In this document: positions 16,800 through 25,390 of the stretch, piece after piece | Layout: each line of letters begins with the position of its first letter | How positions within the stretch are numbered: position 1 is the stretch's first letter | Origin: Anaerolineales bacterium | GTDB taxonomy: Bacteria > Chloroflexota > Anaerolineae > 4572-78 > J111 | Assembly (NCBI GenBank): GCA_015075405.1 | Contig: JABTUK010000003.1 | Location: 496,001-560,000, forward strand | DNA: 64,000 nucleotides | Reading direction: 5' to 3' | Translations under genes and position numbers: made by a program | The notes under the pieces: generated by a model | What the model saw: the letters and a program-made list of their open reading frames with translations, nothing else | The model's database searches: none | What the model was told of the DNA's origin: nothing

Positions 16800-17060
16800 A
16801 TGACTTCTCGCAAACTCACCTGTCAAGAAACGGTCGAACTGGTGACCGATTATTTGGAAGCAGCGTTGCTGCCGGAAATGGAAAGCGCATTCAATCAGCA
16901 CCTCGACGCCTGCCCCGGCTGTAACATTTACGTCGCTCAGATGCGCCGTACCCTCCAGACCCTGCGCCGCCTGGTAGACGAAACTATTTCAACCGAGGAG
17001 CAGGGGGAACTATTGCAGCTATTTCAGACCTGGCAAAAACAGGATATTTTAGGAGATTAG
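16800..17060 (+). CDS. Small zinc-finger anti-sigma-factor-like protein (zf-HC2), copy 1
   Basis: 86 residues. The pattern C-x(n)-H-L-D-A-C-P-G-C is the H-x3-C-x2-C motif of the zinc-containing anti-sigma (ZAS) family, with an upstream cysteine (LTCQETVELVTDYLEA). There is no membrane helix, so it would be a soluble regulator. It is a paralogue of the protein encoded at 17881-18111: both share the ELVT(D/E)YLE opening and the helical tail ending in LLQLFQTWQK / LLQVFKNWKN. It sits directly before the ECF sigma gene, which it probably binds. AAGGA lies eight bases before the ATG. Confidence 0.8.
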   Translation: MTSRKLTCQETVELVTDYLEAALLPEMESAFNQHLDACPGCNIYVAQMRRTLQTLRRLVDETISTEEQGELLQLFQTWQKQDILGD

Positions 17061-17128
17061 AGATGGGAGATTAATCTCTAATCTCTAGCGAAACGCCACT
17101 ATTATTTTGGGACAATTCAAAGCGACGC

Positions 17129-17157
17129 TTGACAGGCTTATCATCTTGCAGTATCCT
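17129..17157 (+). promoter_or_regulatory. Sigma-70-type promoter before the ECF sigma gene
   Basis: TTGACA (17129-17134), 17-base spacer, TATCCT (17152-17157). Predicted start about 37 bases before the GTG start at 17202. The first anti-sigma gene lies upstream of this promoter, so sigma and the second anti-sigma may form their own transcript. A short inverted repeat AGAGAT/ATCTCT (17060-17090) separates the two. Confidence 0.65.
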
Positions 17158-17201
17158 TTGGTTGTGAAAAGCGGTTGAACCCAACCAGGGGACTTGTCAA
17201 C

Positions 17202-17870
17202 GTGACCACATCCGAACTGCAAAGTGATAATTTTATTCCGGCTGCCTCGACAGATCTGCATCTGGTCGAAGCGCTGCGTAACGGCGACGAGGCTGCCTTT
17301 GCTTCATTACTGGATCAGTACCACGCTTCGTTGGTGCGCCTGGCCTGTATCTACGTCTCAAGCCGGGCGGTCGCCGAAGAAGTAGCCCAGGAAACCTGGC
17401 TGGGGGTGCTGCAAGGGTTGGATCGCTTTGAAGGCCGCTCTTCGCTCAAAACCTGGATTTTTCGCATTTTGACCAATCGGGCCAAAACACGGGGGCAGCG
17501 CGAAGCGCGCAGCATCCCCTTTTCTGACTGGGCCGACCCTGATACGGAGGCAGATGAGCCTGCGGTAGACCCCAGCCGGTTTCGTCCACCGGATGACCCT
17601 AAGTGGCCCGGCCATTGGGCCGTCAGTCCGGCCAGTTGGGATGACATCCCGGAGCAGCACTTTCTCTCTCAGGAAACCAAAGCGCATATCCTGGCGGCCA
17701 TTGAGACTCTCCCGCCCAATCAGCGTGAGGTGATTACGCTGCGTGATATTGAAGGCTGGAGTTCCGACGAAGTTTGCGCGGTTTTGGCTATCAGCGAGGC
17801 CAATCAACGCGTCCTGCTACATCGAGCGCGGTCCAGGGTTCGGCAGGCCTTGGAAACTTATTTTGGATAA
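17202..17870 (+). CDS. ECF-family RNA polymerase sigma factor
   Basis: 222 residues from GTG 17202, with AGGGG upstream; an in-frame TTG at 17175 is also possible. Region 2 is clear (FASLLDQYHASLVRLA, EEVAQETWLGVLQG, RSSLKTWIFRILTNRAKTR) and so is region 4 (LPPNQREVITLRDIEGWSSDEVCAVLAISEANQRVLLHRAR). The linker between them is about 60 residues and rich in Pro, Trp and Asp, longer than in minimal ECF factors. It directs RNA polymerase to a dedicated promoter set. Zinc-finger anti-sigma-like genes lie on both sides; the downstream one starts 10 bases after this stop. Confidence 0.88.
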   Translation: MTTSELQSDNFIPAASTDLHLVEALRNGDEAAFASLLDQYHASLVRLACIYVSSRAVAEEVAQETWLGVLQGLDRFEGRSSLKTWIFRILTNRAKTRGQREARSIPFSDWADPDTEADEPAVDPSRFRPPDDPKWPGHWAVSPASWDDIPEQHFLSQETKAHILAAIETLPPNQREVITLRDIEGWSSDEVCAVLAISEANQRVLLHRARSRVRQALETYFG

Positions 17871-17880
17871 ACAATTACCT

Positions 17881-18111
17881 ATGGATTGTAAAGAGTTAGT
17901 CGAACTGGTGACCGAATATTTGGAAGGAACCCTGCCCGAGCCGGAGCGGGCGCGGTTTGAAGCCCATTTGGGAACGTGTTCCGGCTGCCGGAACTACCTC
18001 AATCAAATGGAACAAACCATCCGCACCCTCGGCAAACTGACCGAAGAGTCCCTGGCCCCCCAAACCAGGGATGAACTCCTGCAAGTTTTCAAAAATTGGA
18101 AAAACAAGTAA
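17881..18111 (+). CDS. Small zinc-finger anti-sigma-factor-like protein (zf-HC2), copy 2
   Basis: 76 residues starting MDCKELVELVTEYLEG, ten bases after the sigma factor stop. H-L-G-T-C-S-G-C is the zinc motif with the upstream Cys3. No membrane segment. It is the classical position for the cognate anti-sigma of the gene before it. Its similarity to copy 1 (16800-17060) shows a local duplication that leaves the sigma gene bracketed. Confidence 0.8.
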   Translation: MDCKELVELVTEYLEGTLPEPERARFEAHLGTCSGCRNYLNQMEQTIRTLGKLTEESLAPQTRDELLQVFKNWKNK

Positions 18112-18123
18112 GAGCCTTGATTT

Positions 18124-18624
18124 TCATTGCGGCTTGTCGGTCCACACGGGCCGACTCTTATCAGTCAGGTTGACCACATTGGCCTGGCTGGCTTTGACCA
18201 AGTTGGCTGGGGTGATCATGATTTCCTCGCCCCATTGGCCGGCCCCCACTCCCAGAATATCCTCCTCCATCATAGAAGCTTCGAGAAAAGAGCGAAACCC
18301 CTCCGGCTGCCAATGGAAAGGCGGGATCGAGCCAATCTCGTAGCCGGTGGTCGCCTTGACTACTTCCGGACTGGCTAGCCGAATATCCCGCGAGCCAATC
18401 GCTTTTTTGAGATGACCAGAGATGGCGACCTGATCGCCGCCGACCATCACCAGCACCCGCTCGCCCTGTCCCGTTTCAAAAACCAATGTTTTGATCATCT
18501 GTCGTTCCCGGTAGCCCAACACCCTGGCTACATTGGCTGCGCCCTTCTCGGTGGCAGGAGAGAAGGTAAGCCTTTGGTAAGGGATATTATGTTGTTCCAA
18601 ATAGTCGTGCGCGGGGAGTTTCAT
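18124..18624 (-). CDS. YbaK/EbsC-type aminoacyl-tRNA deacylase
   Basis: 166 residues, the usual length of the YbaK/ProX family that hydrolyses mischarged aminoacyl-tRNA (often Cys-tRNA(Pro)). Seen: the K-T-L-V-F motif with its conserved lysine, VLVMVGGDQVAISGHLKKAIG, ATGYEIGSIPPFHW (the G-x-x-P loop) and a C-terminal PANLVKASQANVVNLTD. Convergent with the preceding anti-sigma gene. Cytoplasmic quality-control function inferred from the family. Confidence 0.85.
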   Translation of the reverse strand: MKLPAHDYLEQHNIPYQRLTFSPATEKGAANVARVLGYRERQMIKTLVFETGQGERVLVMVGGDQVAISGHLKKAIGSRDIRLASPEVVKATTGYEIGSIPPFHWQPEGFRSFLEASMMEEDILGVGAGQWGEEIMITPANLVKASQANVVNLTDKSRPVWTDKPQ

Positions 18625-18697
18625 TCAAGCCGCCCCTCCTTCAAGTAGGTGAGTTCATTATAGTCTCATTAGTCTTCATTAGAAAGAGGTAAACCCT

Positions 18698-18868
18698 ATG
18701 CCCTTACTCGGCCTGCAAAAACTCAACCGGCACGTCTACTGGCTGCCGCCCGATGACCGCACCGACCGGCCCATTCTGGGCGCCATCACCGGGGAGCGAG
18801 CCACCCTGCTGGTGGATGCCGGCAACTCGCCGGCCCACGCTCAACTGTTGGTCTATTTTCAAATTTAA
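18698..18868 (+). pseudogene. N-terminal relic of a metallo-beta-lactamase-fold hydrolase
   Basis: 56 codons from an ATG with AGAGGT upstream. RHVYWLPPDDRTDRPILGAI and TLLVDAGNSPAHAQLL match the start of an MBL-fold hydrolase (the V-D-A-G-N-S strand), but the frame stops 12 residues later, before any zinc ligand. No remainder is recognisable downstream. I take it as a truncated relic. Confidence 0.65.
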
Positions 18869-18963
18869 GGTGAATTAAAGAACTTTGCGTAACTTTTGAC
18901 AAATTCTTGCGACAGTATAAGCGTTGAACCGGTTCAAATCAATTTTTTGCAGGAAAGGTGTTT

Positions 18964-20601
18964 ATGAGAAGCCAACCGATGAAATCAGTTTCAATACAAC
19001 TGAATGAAGTCTATCCCCGGACTCAGGTGAGACGCTGGAGCCAAACACTGCCCCGACTTAATGGAGCGGCCTGGTTGACCGGGCTGGTCTTGTTTGGTCT
19101 TTACCTGGCTTTGTTCGCCGCCATCCAGTTTGCCACCCCGAACATGGCCGACAATGATGGCTACTATCACATCAAACTGGCCCAACTGATCCGCCAGGAA
19201 GGCTGGCGGCCCGCGTTTCCCTGGCTGCCCCAAACCGTGCTCAATGCCGACGACTTTGTGGACCATCACTTTCTATACCATGTGTTGTTGATCCCCTTTA
19301 CTTACGGAGATCTGCGCCAAGGGGCCAAATGGGCCAGCGTCGTCTTTCCGGCTTTGGCCTTTGTGGCCGGCTGGCTGCTGTTACGGGGGCAGCGGATTCC
19401 CTTCGCCGCGCTGTGGTCGCTGGGCTTCTTCGTTGTCTCCGAGGCGTTTTTGTATCGCATGAGCATGCCCCGCGCTCAGGCGGTGTCGCTGCTGGTCCTG
19501 TTGCTGGTGCTGCACGTTACCCTGACCGGGCGGTATCGCTGGTTAGCGCCCCTGGCTTTTCTGTATGTCTGGTTTTACAACGCCTTTCCTTTGATTTTGA
19601 TGGTGGTGGGGGTGTATGTGGCTGCGCGCTGGCTGCTGGAGCGCCGTCTCGACCTGGCTCCCCTGGCTTATGCGGCGGCGGGTCTGGGCCTGGGTCTGGT
19701 GGTCAATCCCTATTTCCCTGATAACCTGCTTTTCATCTATCACCACTTCTTACCCAAATTGACCGATGCCACCGCCACCAGCGTCGGCAACGAGTGGTAT
19801 CCCTACCAAACCTGGACGTTGGTGGAAAATTCAGGGCCGGCCCTGTTGTTCTTCATCGCCGGGACTTTTGCCCTGGGGCTGCACGAGCGCCGAATAGATA
19901 CTCGTACGGCCACAGTATTTCTCCTGTCGGTTCTGTTCGGCCTCATGCTCTTTAAGTCGCGACGCTTTGTGGAATACTTCCCGCCTTTCGTCTTGATTTT
20001 TACGGCGCTGGCCTGGACGCCCCTGATCCAAACCTGGCTGAACGGAAAAGACTGGCAGGCCAATCTGAACCTGCCTCTGGACCGAGCCATCGCTAATCTG
20101 TCTATGCTTCGACCGGGCCAGGGCTGGCGCCGGCGCATCCTGGCCGCCGGGATGCTGGCCGTGCTGCTGCCGGCTCTATGGTTTAGTGTCCAGGCCACCC
20201 GCGAGAGTATGCAAAACGCCAAACCCTACCAGCGTTATGCTGAGGCCTCGGCCTGGCTGCGAGACAACACCCCCGCCGGCAGCCGGGTGTTCCAGACCGA
20301 TTGGGATGACTTTCCCCGGCTCTTTTTCTACAACACTCACAACACCTACACCATCGGCCTGGATCCGACCTACATGCAGTTGTACGACGCCGACCTGTAC
20401 GATTTGTGGGTAGACATCACTCGTGGAAAGGTGGAAACCCCGGCCCAAACCATCGCCGAGACCTTTAAGGCGCGCTACATCATCACCGACCTGGATCACA
20501 AAGGATTTCTGCGCCAGGCCAAAGCCGACCCGCGCCTGGTCGAAGTGTACCGGGATAAATACGCCGCCGTTTTTCAAGTCAATGAGTCAGCAGGAGAATA
20601 A
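18964..20601 (+). CDS. GT-C-type multi-span membrane protein, oligosaccharyltransferase-like
   Basis: 545 residues from ATG 18964, six bases after AGGAAAG. After a 40-residue cytoplasmic tail come about ten to twelve helices and a C-terminal globular part (about 420-545). The first extracytoplasmic loop has A-D-N-D-G-Y-Y-H-I-K, resembling the acidic loop plus Y-Y-H of STT3/AglB oligosaccharyltransferases; the soluble part contains VFQTDWDDFPRLFFYN. It is probably a glycosyltransferase using a lipid-linked donor, but I cannot assign a substrate. A TTGACA stands at 18896, without a well spaced -10. Confidence 0.65.
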   Translation: MRSQPMKSVSIQLNEVYPRTQVRRWSQTLPRLNGAAWLTGLVLFGLYLALFAAIQFATPNMADNDGYYHIKLAQLIRQEGWRPAFPWLPQTVLNADDFVDHHFLYHVLLIPFTYGDLRQGAKWASVVFPALAFVAGWLLLRGQRIPFAALWSLGFFVVSEAFLYRMSMPRAQAVSLLVLLLVLHVTLTGRYRWLAPLAFLYVWFYNAFPLILMVVGVYVAARWLLERRLDLAPLAYAAAGLGLGLVVNPYFPDNLLFIYHHFLPKLTDATATSVGNEWYPYQTWTLVENSGPALLFFIAGTFALGLHERRIDTRTATVFLLSVLFGLMLFKSRRFVEYFPPFVLIFTALAWTPLIQTWLNGKDWQANLNLPLDRAIANLSMLRPGQGWRRRILAAGMLAVLLPALWFSVQATRESMQNAKPYQRYAEASAWLRDNTPAGSRVFQTDWDDFPRLFFYNTHNTYTIGLDPTYMQLYDADLYDLWVDITRGKVETPAQTIAETFKARYIITDLDHKGFLRQAKADPRLVEVYRDKYAAVFQVNESAGE

Positions 20602-20717
20602 GGAACCTGGTTTCTGAAAGCTGAAAGGAGAGAAAGTGAGTATAACCGTCGAATAGCTTTTTCCGAATCATTACCAACTCTAATCAATAATAGGACTGAT
20701 ACGATTGACCAAGATAA

Positions 20718-20774
20718 AGAGCAGAATTTTCGGAATGAAAGAATAAAATTCCTAAATTCTGTAGATTCTGCTCT
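20718..20774. other. Long hairpin upstream of the Asn/Asp-rich lipoprotein gene
   Basis: AGAGCAGAAT (20718-20727) and ATTCTGCTCT (20765-20774) are perfect inverted copies; inside, GGAATGAAAG/AATTCC parts can pair further. It lies in the 20602-20828 gap, 45 bases before the AAGGAG ribosome site. Function unknown. Confidence 0.6.
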
Positions 20775-20828
20775 GAATTACGCCACTTTCAATAACAAAC
20801 TGTTTAGACTTTATTTAAGGAGAAACCC

Positions 20829-21734
20829 ATGAAACGCATACAACGCTATTACAAAAATTATATATTGGCCCTGCTGCTGGTTGTCGCCAGTCTCGCCTCG
20901 GCTTGCGCCGCACCGGCTGCCCCGGGCGCAGCGGCCGACAATACCAATATCAATACTAACGCTAATGAGAATGCCGGCGACGACGCCAATAGCAATGAGG
21001 ATAACGGCAACGAAAATGAGGCCAACGTCAACACCAATGATAATGACGCTAATGCTAATGATGACAACGCCAACGCCAATGATGATGACGCCAATGCCAA
21101 CGACGATACCCTCAACGAAAATGGGGATAACAGCAACGATAACGGCCTGAATGAAAACGAAGACAACGCCAACGAGGACGCTAACAACAACGCCAGCGAC
21201 ACCATCAACGGCAACGAAAATGCCAATGTCAACGAGAATGATGACAATGCCAACACCAACGGCAACGAGAACGACGACAACAGTAACGCCAATGACAACG
21301 GCAATGCCAACACCAACGGCAACGAGAATGATGACAACAGTAACGCCAATGACAACGGCAATGCCAACAGCAATGAGAATGACAACCAGGACAATAACAA
21401 CGAACACCACAGTAACGATGATGGCGACGACAATTCTGGCCATGGCGGCGGCAATTCTGGCAGCGGCGGGGGTGGAAATTCCGGCGGCGGCGGTGGTGGA
21501 AACTCTGGCGGCGGCGACAACTCCGGTAGTGGCGGTGGTGGAAGCTCTGACGGCGGTGGTAATTCTGGTGGCGGCGATGACTCTGGCGGCAACAGCGGCT
21601 CCGGCGGCGGAGATGATCACGGGGATGATGATCACGGGGATGATAACTCCGGCGGCGGTGGCTCCCACGGCGGCGGCAACTCCGGCCACGGTGGTGGCGG
21701 GGGTGGTAAGGGTGGCGACGACGACGATGATTAA
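20829..21734 (+). CDS. Low-complexity Asn/Asp- and Gly/Ser-rich lipoprotein
   Basis: 301 residues. A signal peptide ends in a lipobox S-L-A-S-A-C (Cys25), so the protein is lipid-anchored on the outside. The mature part has two low-complexity blocks: about residues 35-195 of N-D-N-A, N-E-N-D and N-G-N-E-N-D-D units, and about 195-300 of G-G-G-N-S-G-type units with His and Asp, ending in five aspartates. Units of 54-60 bases repeat almost exactly around 21240-21370. The acidic block could bind divalent cations or act as a hydrophilic surface coat; there is no recognisable domain. It has AAGGAG before the ATG and a strong hairpin after the stop. Confidence 0.8.
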   Translation: MKRIQRYYKNYILALLLVVASLASACAAPAAPGAAADNTNINTNANENAGDDANSNEDNGNENEANVNTNDNDANANDDNANANDDDANANDDTLNENGDNSNDNGLNENEDNANEDANNNASDTINGNENANVNENDDNANTNGNENDDNSNANDNGNANTNGNENDDNSNANDNGNANSNENDNQDNNNEHHSNDDGDDNSGHGGGNSGSGGGGNSGGGGGGNSGGGDNSGSGGGGSSDGGGNSGGGDDSGGNSGSGGGDDHGDDDHGDDNSGGGGSHGGGNSGHGGGGGGKGGDDDDD

Positions 21735-21766
21735 TCTGAACTAATCCATCAAGTAAGCAATACATT

Positions 21767-21800
21767 CAGACCGCAGGGGCAACCTTACCTCTGCGGTCTG
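21767..21800 (+). terminator. Hairpin after the Asn/Asp-rich lipoprotein gene
   Basis: CAGACCGCAG (21767-21776) pairs perfectly with CTGCGGTCTG (21791-21800). The tail is only weakly T-rich. It separates this gene from the promoter of the protease gene. Confidence 0.6.
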
Positions 21801-21808
21801 TCTCATGT

Positions 21809-21837
21809 TTGGCAAGAGCGCCCGGTATAGGTATAAT
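21809..21837 (+). promoter_or_regulatory. Sigma-70-type promoter of the site-2 protease gene
   Basis: TTGGCA (21809-21814), spacer of 17, TATAAT (21832-21837). Predicted 5' leader of about 38 bases. Confidence 0.75.
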
Positions 21838-21881
21838 GACGGTCAAATTTCGAGCAATGTTAGTCGAAAGGACAGGTTATT

Positions 21882-23270
21882 TTGGATCCGATTTATCTGA
21901 TTGCGTTTATCGTCATCTTGAGTATTCTGGTTTTTGTTCACGAATTGGGCCACTTTGTTGTGGCTAAACGCTCCGGCATTACCGTCGAAGAATTTGCCAT
22001 TGGCTTTCCCCCGCGGCTGGTTAAATTATGGCAGGATGAAGGCCAAATTACCCTTGACGGCCACGACTTTGTGATTGGCCGCAAAGTCAATGTACCCAGA
22101 ACCATTCAACCCGGCGCGCAGGTCTACGCCGAAACGGGCGTGGACGAAAAAGGCCGGCCGGAAGTAACTAAACTGGAACTAGTTGCTCCCACCACACCGT
22201 CGCCAAGCGGCAGCGAAGCCCGCTTTTTTGGTTTATTATCACGCGGGTCTGCTCCCGCCCCGGTGGGCAACCGGCCTGTTGTGACGGTTGAGGCGTTGAC
22301 CCGGCCTACGGAGTACACCATCAATGCCATTCCCTTTGGCGGCTACGTGCGTATGGTCGGGGAAGAAGACCCCAGCGCGCCCGGCAGCTTTGCCAGCAAA
22401 AGTAAACGGGCGCGTCTGGCGGTGCTGGCTGCCGGTTCACTCATGAATCTGGTGGCGGCCATTTTCTTTTTTACCCTGGCCGCCATGTCTGGCACACCGG
22501 AGCCGGTCACCGGGACTAACCTGGCTGGTGAAGAAGCGCCTGTGGCTCAAACCGTGATCAACGCCGTCATTCCCGACACCCCGGCCGCCCAGGCGGGTTT
22601 GCAGGTCGGTGATATTATTGTGGGCGCAACTGGCATTGACTTCAAACACGTGGGTGATTTGGTCAGCTACATCGAAGACAAAAAAGGCACAGAGGTCACC
22701 TTGCGGATTGAACGCCAGGGACAACCTCTGGAAATTGCCCTGACCCCACGCCCTAATCCCCCGGCCAACCAGGGGGCAATGGGTGTGGGTATCAGTTATG
22801 AAGGCATGGAGAACCGTTTAACCTACCTGTCGCTACCTCAAGCTGTGGGGAGTGGTGTATCGCAAACGGCGCGTTATGTGGCCTTAACCTTTTACATGCC
22901 CATTGCCATTTTGCAAAATATCTTCCCGGCCGAGGCGGCCCGGCCTACGGGGCCGGTCGGTATCTACCAACAAACCGGCTCAGCAGTGAATGCCGCGATT
23001 ACCCTTAATTGGTGGTTCCCGGTGCTCTGGTTTACCGCCGTCTTGAGTACGGCCCTGGCGGTGACGAACTTGCTGCCCCTGCCGGCTCTGGATGGCGGGC
23101 GGATTCTGTTTATTCTGATCGAAGCAATTCGCGGCAAGCGTGTTCCGCCTGAAAAGGAAGGGGCCATCCATTTTGTGGGTCTGGCTCTGCTGGTCACGCT
23201 GATGCTGGTAATTAGCTACTACGATATCAGTAATCCCATCCCACCGATAGATTGGGCCAGCTTCTTCTAA
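21882..23270 (+). CDS. rseP: RseP-type site-2 membrane metalloprotease (M50) with PDZ domain
   Basis: 462 residues, TTG start with GAAAGGACAGG upstream. Zinc motif H-E-L-G-H at residues 20-24 in the first helix, conserved F-G-I-G-F-P-P-like AIGFPPRLVKLW, the IPFGGYVRMVGEEDP segment, a PDZ domain (about 225-300, AAQAGLQVGDIIVGATG) and the second catalytic site LLPLPALDGGRI in a C-terminal helix. It cuts membrane-spanning substrates such as anti-sigma factors within the bilayer. A 60-residue insertion with a Pro/Ser-rich loop sits between the first helix and the GGYVRM segment. No membrane anti-sigma is encoded nearby; the two zinc-finger proteins at 16.8-18.1 kb are soluble. The next gene overlaps its stop codon (TAATG). 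Confidence 0.88.
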   Translation: MDPIYLIAFIVILSILVFVHELGHFVVAKRSGITVEEFAIGFPPRLVKLWQDEGQITLDGHDFVIGRKVNVPRTIQPGAQVYAETGVDEKGRPEVTKLELVAPTTPSPSGSEARFFGLLSRGSAPAPVGNRPVVTVEALTRPTEYTINAIPFGGYVRMVGEEDPSAPGSFASKSKRARLAVLAAGSLMNLVAAIFFFTLAAMSGTPEPVTGTNLAGEEAPVAQTVINAVIPDTPAAQAGLQVGDIIVGATGIDFKHVGDLVSYIEDKKGTEVTLRIERQGQPLEIALTPRPNPPANQGAMGVGISYEGMENRLTYLSLPQAVGSGVSQTARYVALTFYMPIAILQNIFPAEAARPTGPVGIYQQTGSAVNAAITLNWWFPVLWFTAVLSTALAVTNLLPLPALDGGRILFILIEAIRGKRVPPEKEGAIHFVGLALLVTLMLVISYYDISNPIPPIDWASFF

Positions 23271-24133
23271 TGCCAGACGCCCATACCTGTCCCAACTGTG
23301 GGGAACCTGTTAAACCTGATTGGAGCCTGTGCCCTCACTGCGGTCAGGCCAAGCCCATTAACCTCGGACGCATTCGCTGCCGGGTCTGCGGGCGTTCTAC
23401 GGTGGCCACGCTGCGGACGTGTCCCGAATGTGGCGCACATCTGGAGGCAAAACCGCTGCCGATTTTACAACTGTCCATTGGGGTGCTGGTGGTAGGAGCC
23501 TTGATTTTTGGGGCGATGCAGGTCAGACCGATTCTTTTTAACAGCGCCGAACAGGTAGCGGTGATGGTCAACCCGCCGACGGCCACTTCGACCCCTACAG
23601 CCACTTCGACCCCTACAGCCACTTCGACTTCTACATCAACCCATACCCCCACCCCCACCGTTACCCCCACCGGAACTCGCCCGCCGACCGCCACGCCAAC
23701 CGAGACGCCGACGCCAACCGAGACGCCGGTAATTTTACCCACCCAGGGACCCACCACAACGCCGACCACCACCCCCACACCGACACCCCGCTTTGGCAAG
23801 CCGGTTTTGGTAGCTCCAACGGGCGACAAAATCTACAGCCGCAGCGAAGAACTGATCCTGCGCTGGCAGGATATGGGACCGCTGGGGCCAAATGAAACTT
23901 ATGCCGTCAGATTAACTTGGTTGCAAAACGGGCAAATCTCTTTCGGCGGCGCCAATGTCAAAGAGAACTTCTGGATTGTTCCGCCGGATTTATACTGGGG
24001 TTTGGCCGACCAATTTACCGGCCGCAAGTACGAATGGTATATTTTTGTCGAAGCCATCACCACCGAGAACGGCCAGCAGGTCGCCAAGCCGGTCAGTGAA
24101 GTGAGCGACCGCTGGACCTTTTTGTGGCAATAA
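23270..24133 (+). CDS. Zinc-ribbon membrane protein with Thr/Pro-rich stalk
   Basis: 287 residues. The ATG at 23270 overlaps the stop of rseP, so translation is probably coupled. Two double zinc ribbons come first (CPNCGEPV, CPHCGQA, CRVCGRS, CPECGAH), then one membrane helix (about residues 63-82), then a stalk of about 75 residues built from T-P-T-A-T-S repeats, then an outer domain of about 100 residues (LVAPTGDKIYSRSEELILRW to the end) that looks like a fibronectin/Ig-type beta domain. Zinc ribbons would face the cytoplasm and the domain the outside. Function unknown; coupling to the protease suggests a partner or substrate. Confidence 0.75.
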   Translation: MPDAHTCPNCGEPVKPDWSLCPHCGQAKPINLGRIRCRVCGRSTVATLRTCPECGAHLEAKPLPILQLSIGVLVVGALIFGAMQVRPILFNSAEQVAVMVNPPTATSTPTATSTPTATSTSTSTHTPTPTVTPTGTRPPTATPTETPTPTETPVILPTQGPTTTPTTTPTPTPRFGKPVLVAPTGDKIYSRSEELILRWQDMGPLGPNETYAVRLTWLQNGQISFGGANVKENFWIVPPDLYWGLADQFTGRKYEWYIFVEAITTENGQQVAKPVSEVSDRWTFLWQ

Positions 24134-24143
24134 TAGATTGAAG

Positions 24144-24201
24144 GTAACTGCTCAGCCATATCATTTCGATCGAAGGGAGAAATCCCCGCTACAGTAGTAA
24201 C
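24144..24201. repeat. Short MITE-like element copy (deletion derivative)
   Basis: Begins GTAACTGCTCAGCCATATCATT and keeps the GGGAGAAATCCCCG core, then ends at GTAGTAAC, the inverted form of the start. The middle and right arm found in the 120-bp copies are missing. Confidence 0.65.
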
Positions 24202-24218
24202 GATTGAACAATAACAAA

Positions 24219-25229
24219 ATGACAAAATCTTTTAAAGAGCAACTGAACCAAATAGCCAGTGACAAGGAACTTCATACCGGCAGCCTCTACATTTTTTCCA
24301 AAATGAACCAGGAGGCCCTGGCCGCGTTTAGAACCATCTGGCCCACCATTCCTGCTCAACGCCGGCGCGATATTATGCAGGAGTTGGTCGAGATTAGCGA
24401 AGCCAATTTTGAAGTTTATTTCGATCCCGTTTTTTTACTAGCCCTGGCCGACGAAGACGCCGAAGTACGGACCTCGGCCATTAATGGCTTATGGGAAAAT
24501 GAAGACCCCAGCCTGATCGGCCCGCTGGTTCACCTATTGCGTACCGATGACACGGTCGGGGTTAGAGCCGCAGCCGCTATCGCCCTGGGCCGTTTTGTGT
24601 ACCTGGGTGAGGTGGAAGAGATAGACCAGCACCAGGCCCTCCTGGCCGAAGAGGCTCTGCTGGAAACCATCCATCTCAGCGCCGAAGACCTGGAAGTGCG
24701 CCGGCGGGCCATTGAGTCCATCGCCTATTCCAGCGAACCGGCAGTAGCCCAGATTATCGAAAACGCCTATTACGACGAGAACGAAAAGATGCAGGTCAGC
24801 GCCATTTTTGCTATGGGCCGCAGCGCCGACCCTCACTGGCGGCCCCAGGTCATCGCCGAATTGGATAACGAAAACAGCGAGATTCGTTTCGAGGCTGCCC
24901 GCGCCTCCGGCGAATTGGAGGCTAGCGAGGCGATTGCCCGGCTGGTCGAAATGATTGAGGACGACCCTGACCTGCAAGTGCAGGAGATGGCCGTCTGGGC
25001 TTTGGGACGCATCGGCGGCCCGGCGGCCCGCGAAGCCCTGGAAGAGTGCCTCGAAAGCGAGGTTGAATCTATTGCCCTGGCCGCCGAGGAAGCTTTGGAC
25101 GAACTCAATTTGTTTACCGACTCCTTTGACCTTTTCGACTTTGAAGAAGATGATGATGACGACGATTGGTTTGATTACGACGACACCAACGGGTCAGCCC
25201 GGCCCAAGCAGGGGGGCTATCTGCATTAG
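24219..25229 (+). CDS. HEAT-repeat protein
   Basis: 336 residues from ATG 24219 (an in-frame TTG lies at 24204; neither has a clear ribosome site). From about residue 65 to 300 it consists of about seven HEAT/PBS-lyase-like helical repeats of 30 residues, for example DAEVRTSAINGLWENEDPSLI and DLQVQEMAVWALGRIGGPAAREAL. The C-terminal 35 residues are extremely acidic (E-E-D-D-D-D-D-D-W-F-D). Such solenoids are usually protein-binding scaffolds; the partner is unknown. It follows the zinc-ribbon gene after a MITE-like element. Confidence 0.8.
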   Translation: MTKSFKEQLNQIASDKELHTGSLYIFSKMNQEALAAFRTIWPTIPAQRRRDIMQELVEISEANFEVYFDPVFLLALADEDAEVRTSAINGLWENEDPSLIGPLVHLLRTDDTVGVRAAAAIALGRFVYLGEVEEIDQHQALLAEEALLETIHLSAEDLEVRRRAIESIAYSSEPAVAQIIENAYYDENEKMQVSAIFAMGRSADPHWRPQVIAELDNENSEIRFEAARASGELEASEAIARLVEMIEDDPDLQVQEMAVWALGRIGGPAAREALEECLESEVESIALAAEEALDELNLFTDSFDLFDFEEDDDDDDWFDYDDTNGSARPKQGGYLH

Positions 25230-25267
25230 TTACCAGTAAAGCAATTTCAAAAGAATAAAACTCCAGT

Positions 25268-25322
25268 TCCCGTAGTGCGTGGTGCGTAACATAAACATAC
25301 CACGCACTACGCACCACGTACC
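25268..25322. repeat. Inverted GTGCGTA heptamer hairpin
   Basis: GTAGTGCGTGGTGCGTA is followed, after nine bases, by TACCACGCACTACGCACCAC. The arms pair over about 16 bases. It lies between the HEAT gene and the diol dehydratase gene. Confidence 0.75.
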
Positions 25323-25390
25323 AAGCTATTAAAGAAATTAAATCTGGAAACTGTCCCACTTCCATCAAAATCCACCCCGGTGAAGTTCCA

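Noticed and set aside
18698..18868. A complete small metallo-hydrolase
   Set aside because: Only the first strands are present; zinc-binding motifs are absent and no continuation is found in other frames.
20811..21689. Val/Ile-rich 292-codon frame opposite the Asn/Asp-rich lipoprotein
   Set aside because: It is the reverse reading of AAC/GAC repeats and gives an artificial hydrophobic protein; the plus strand has a signal peptide, lipobox and ribosome site.
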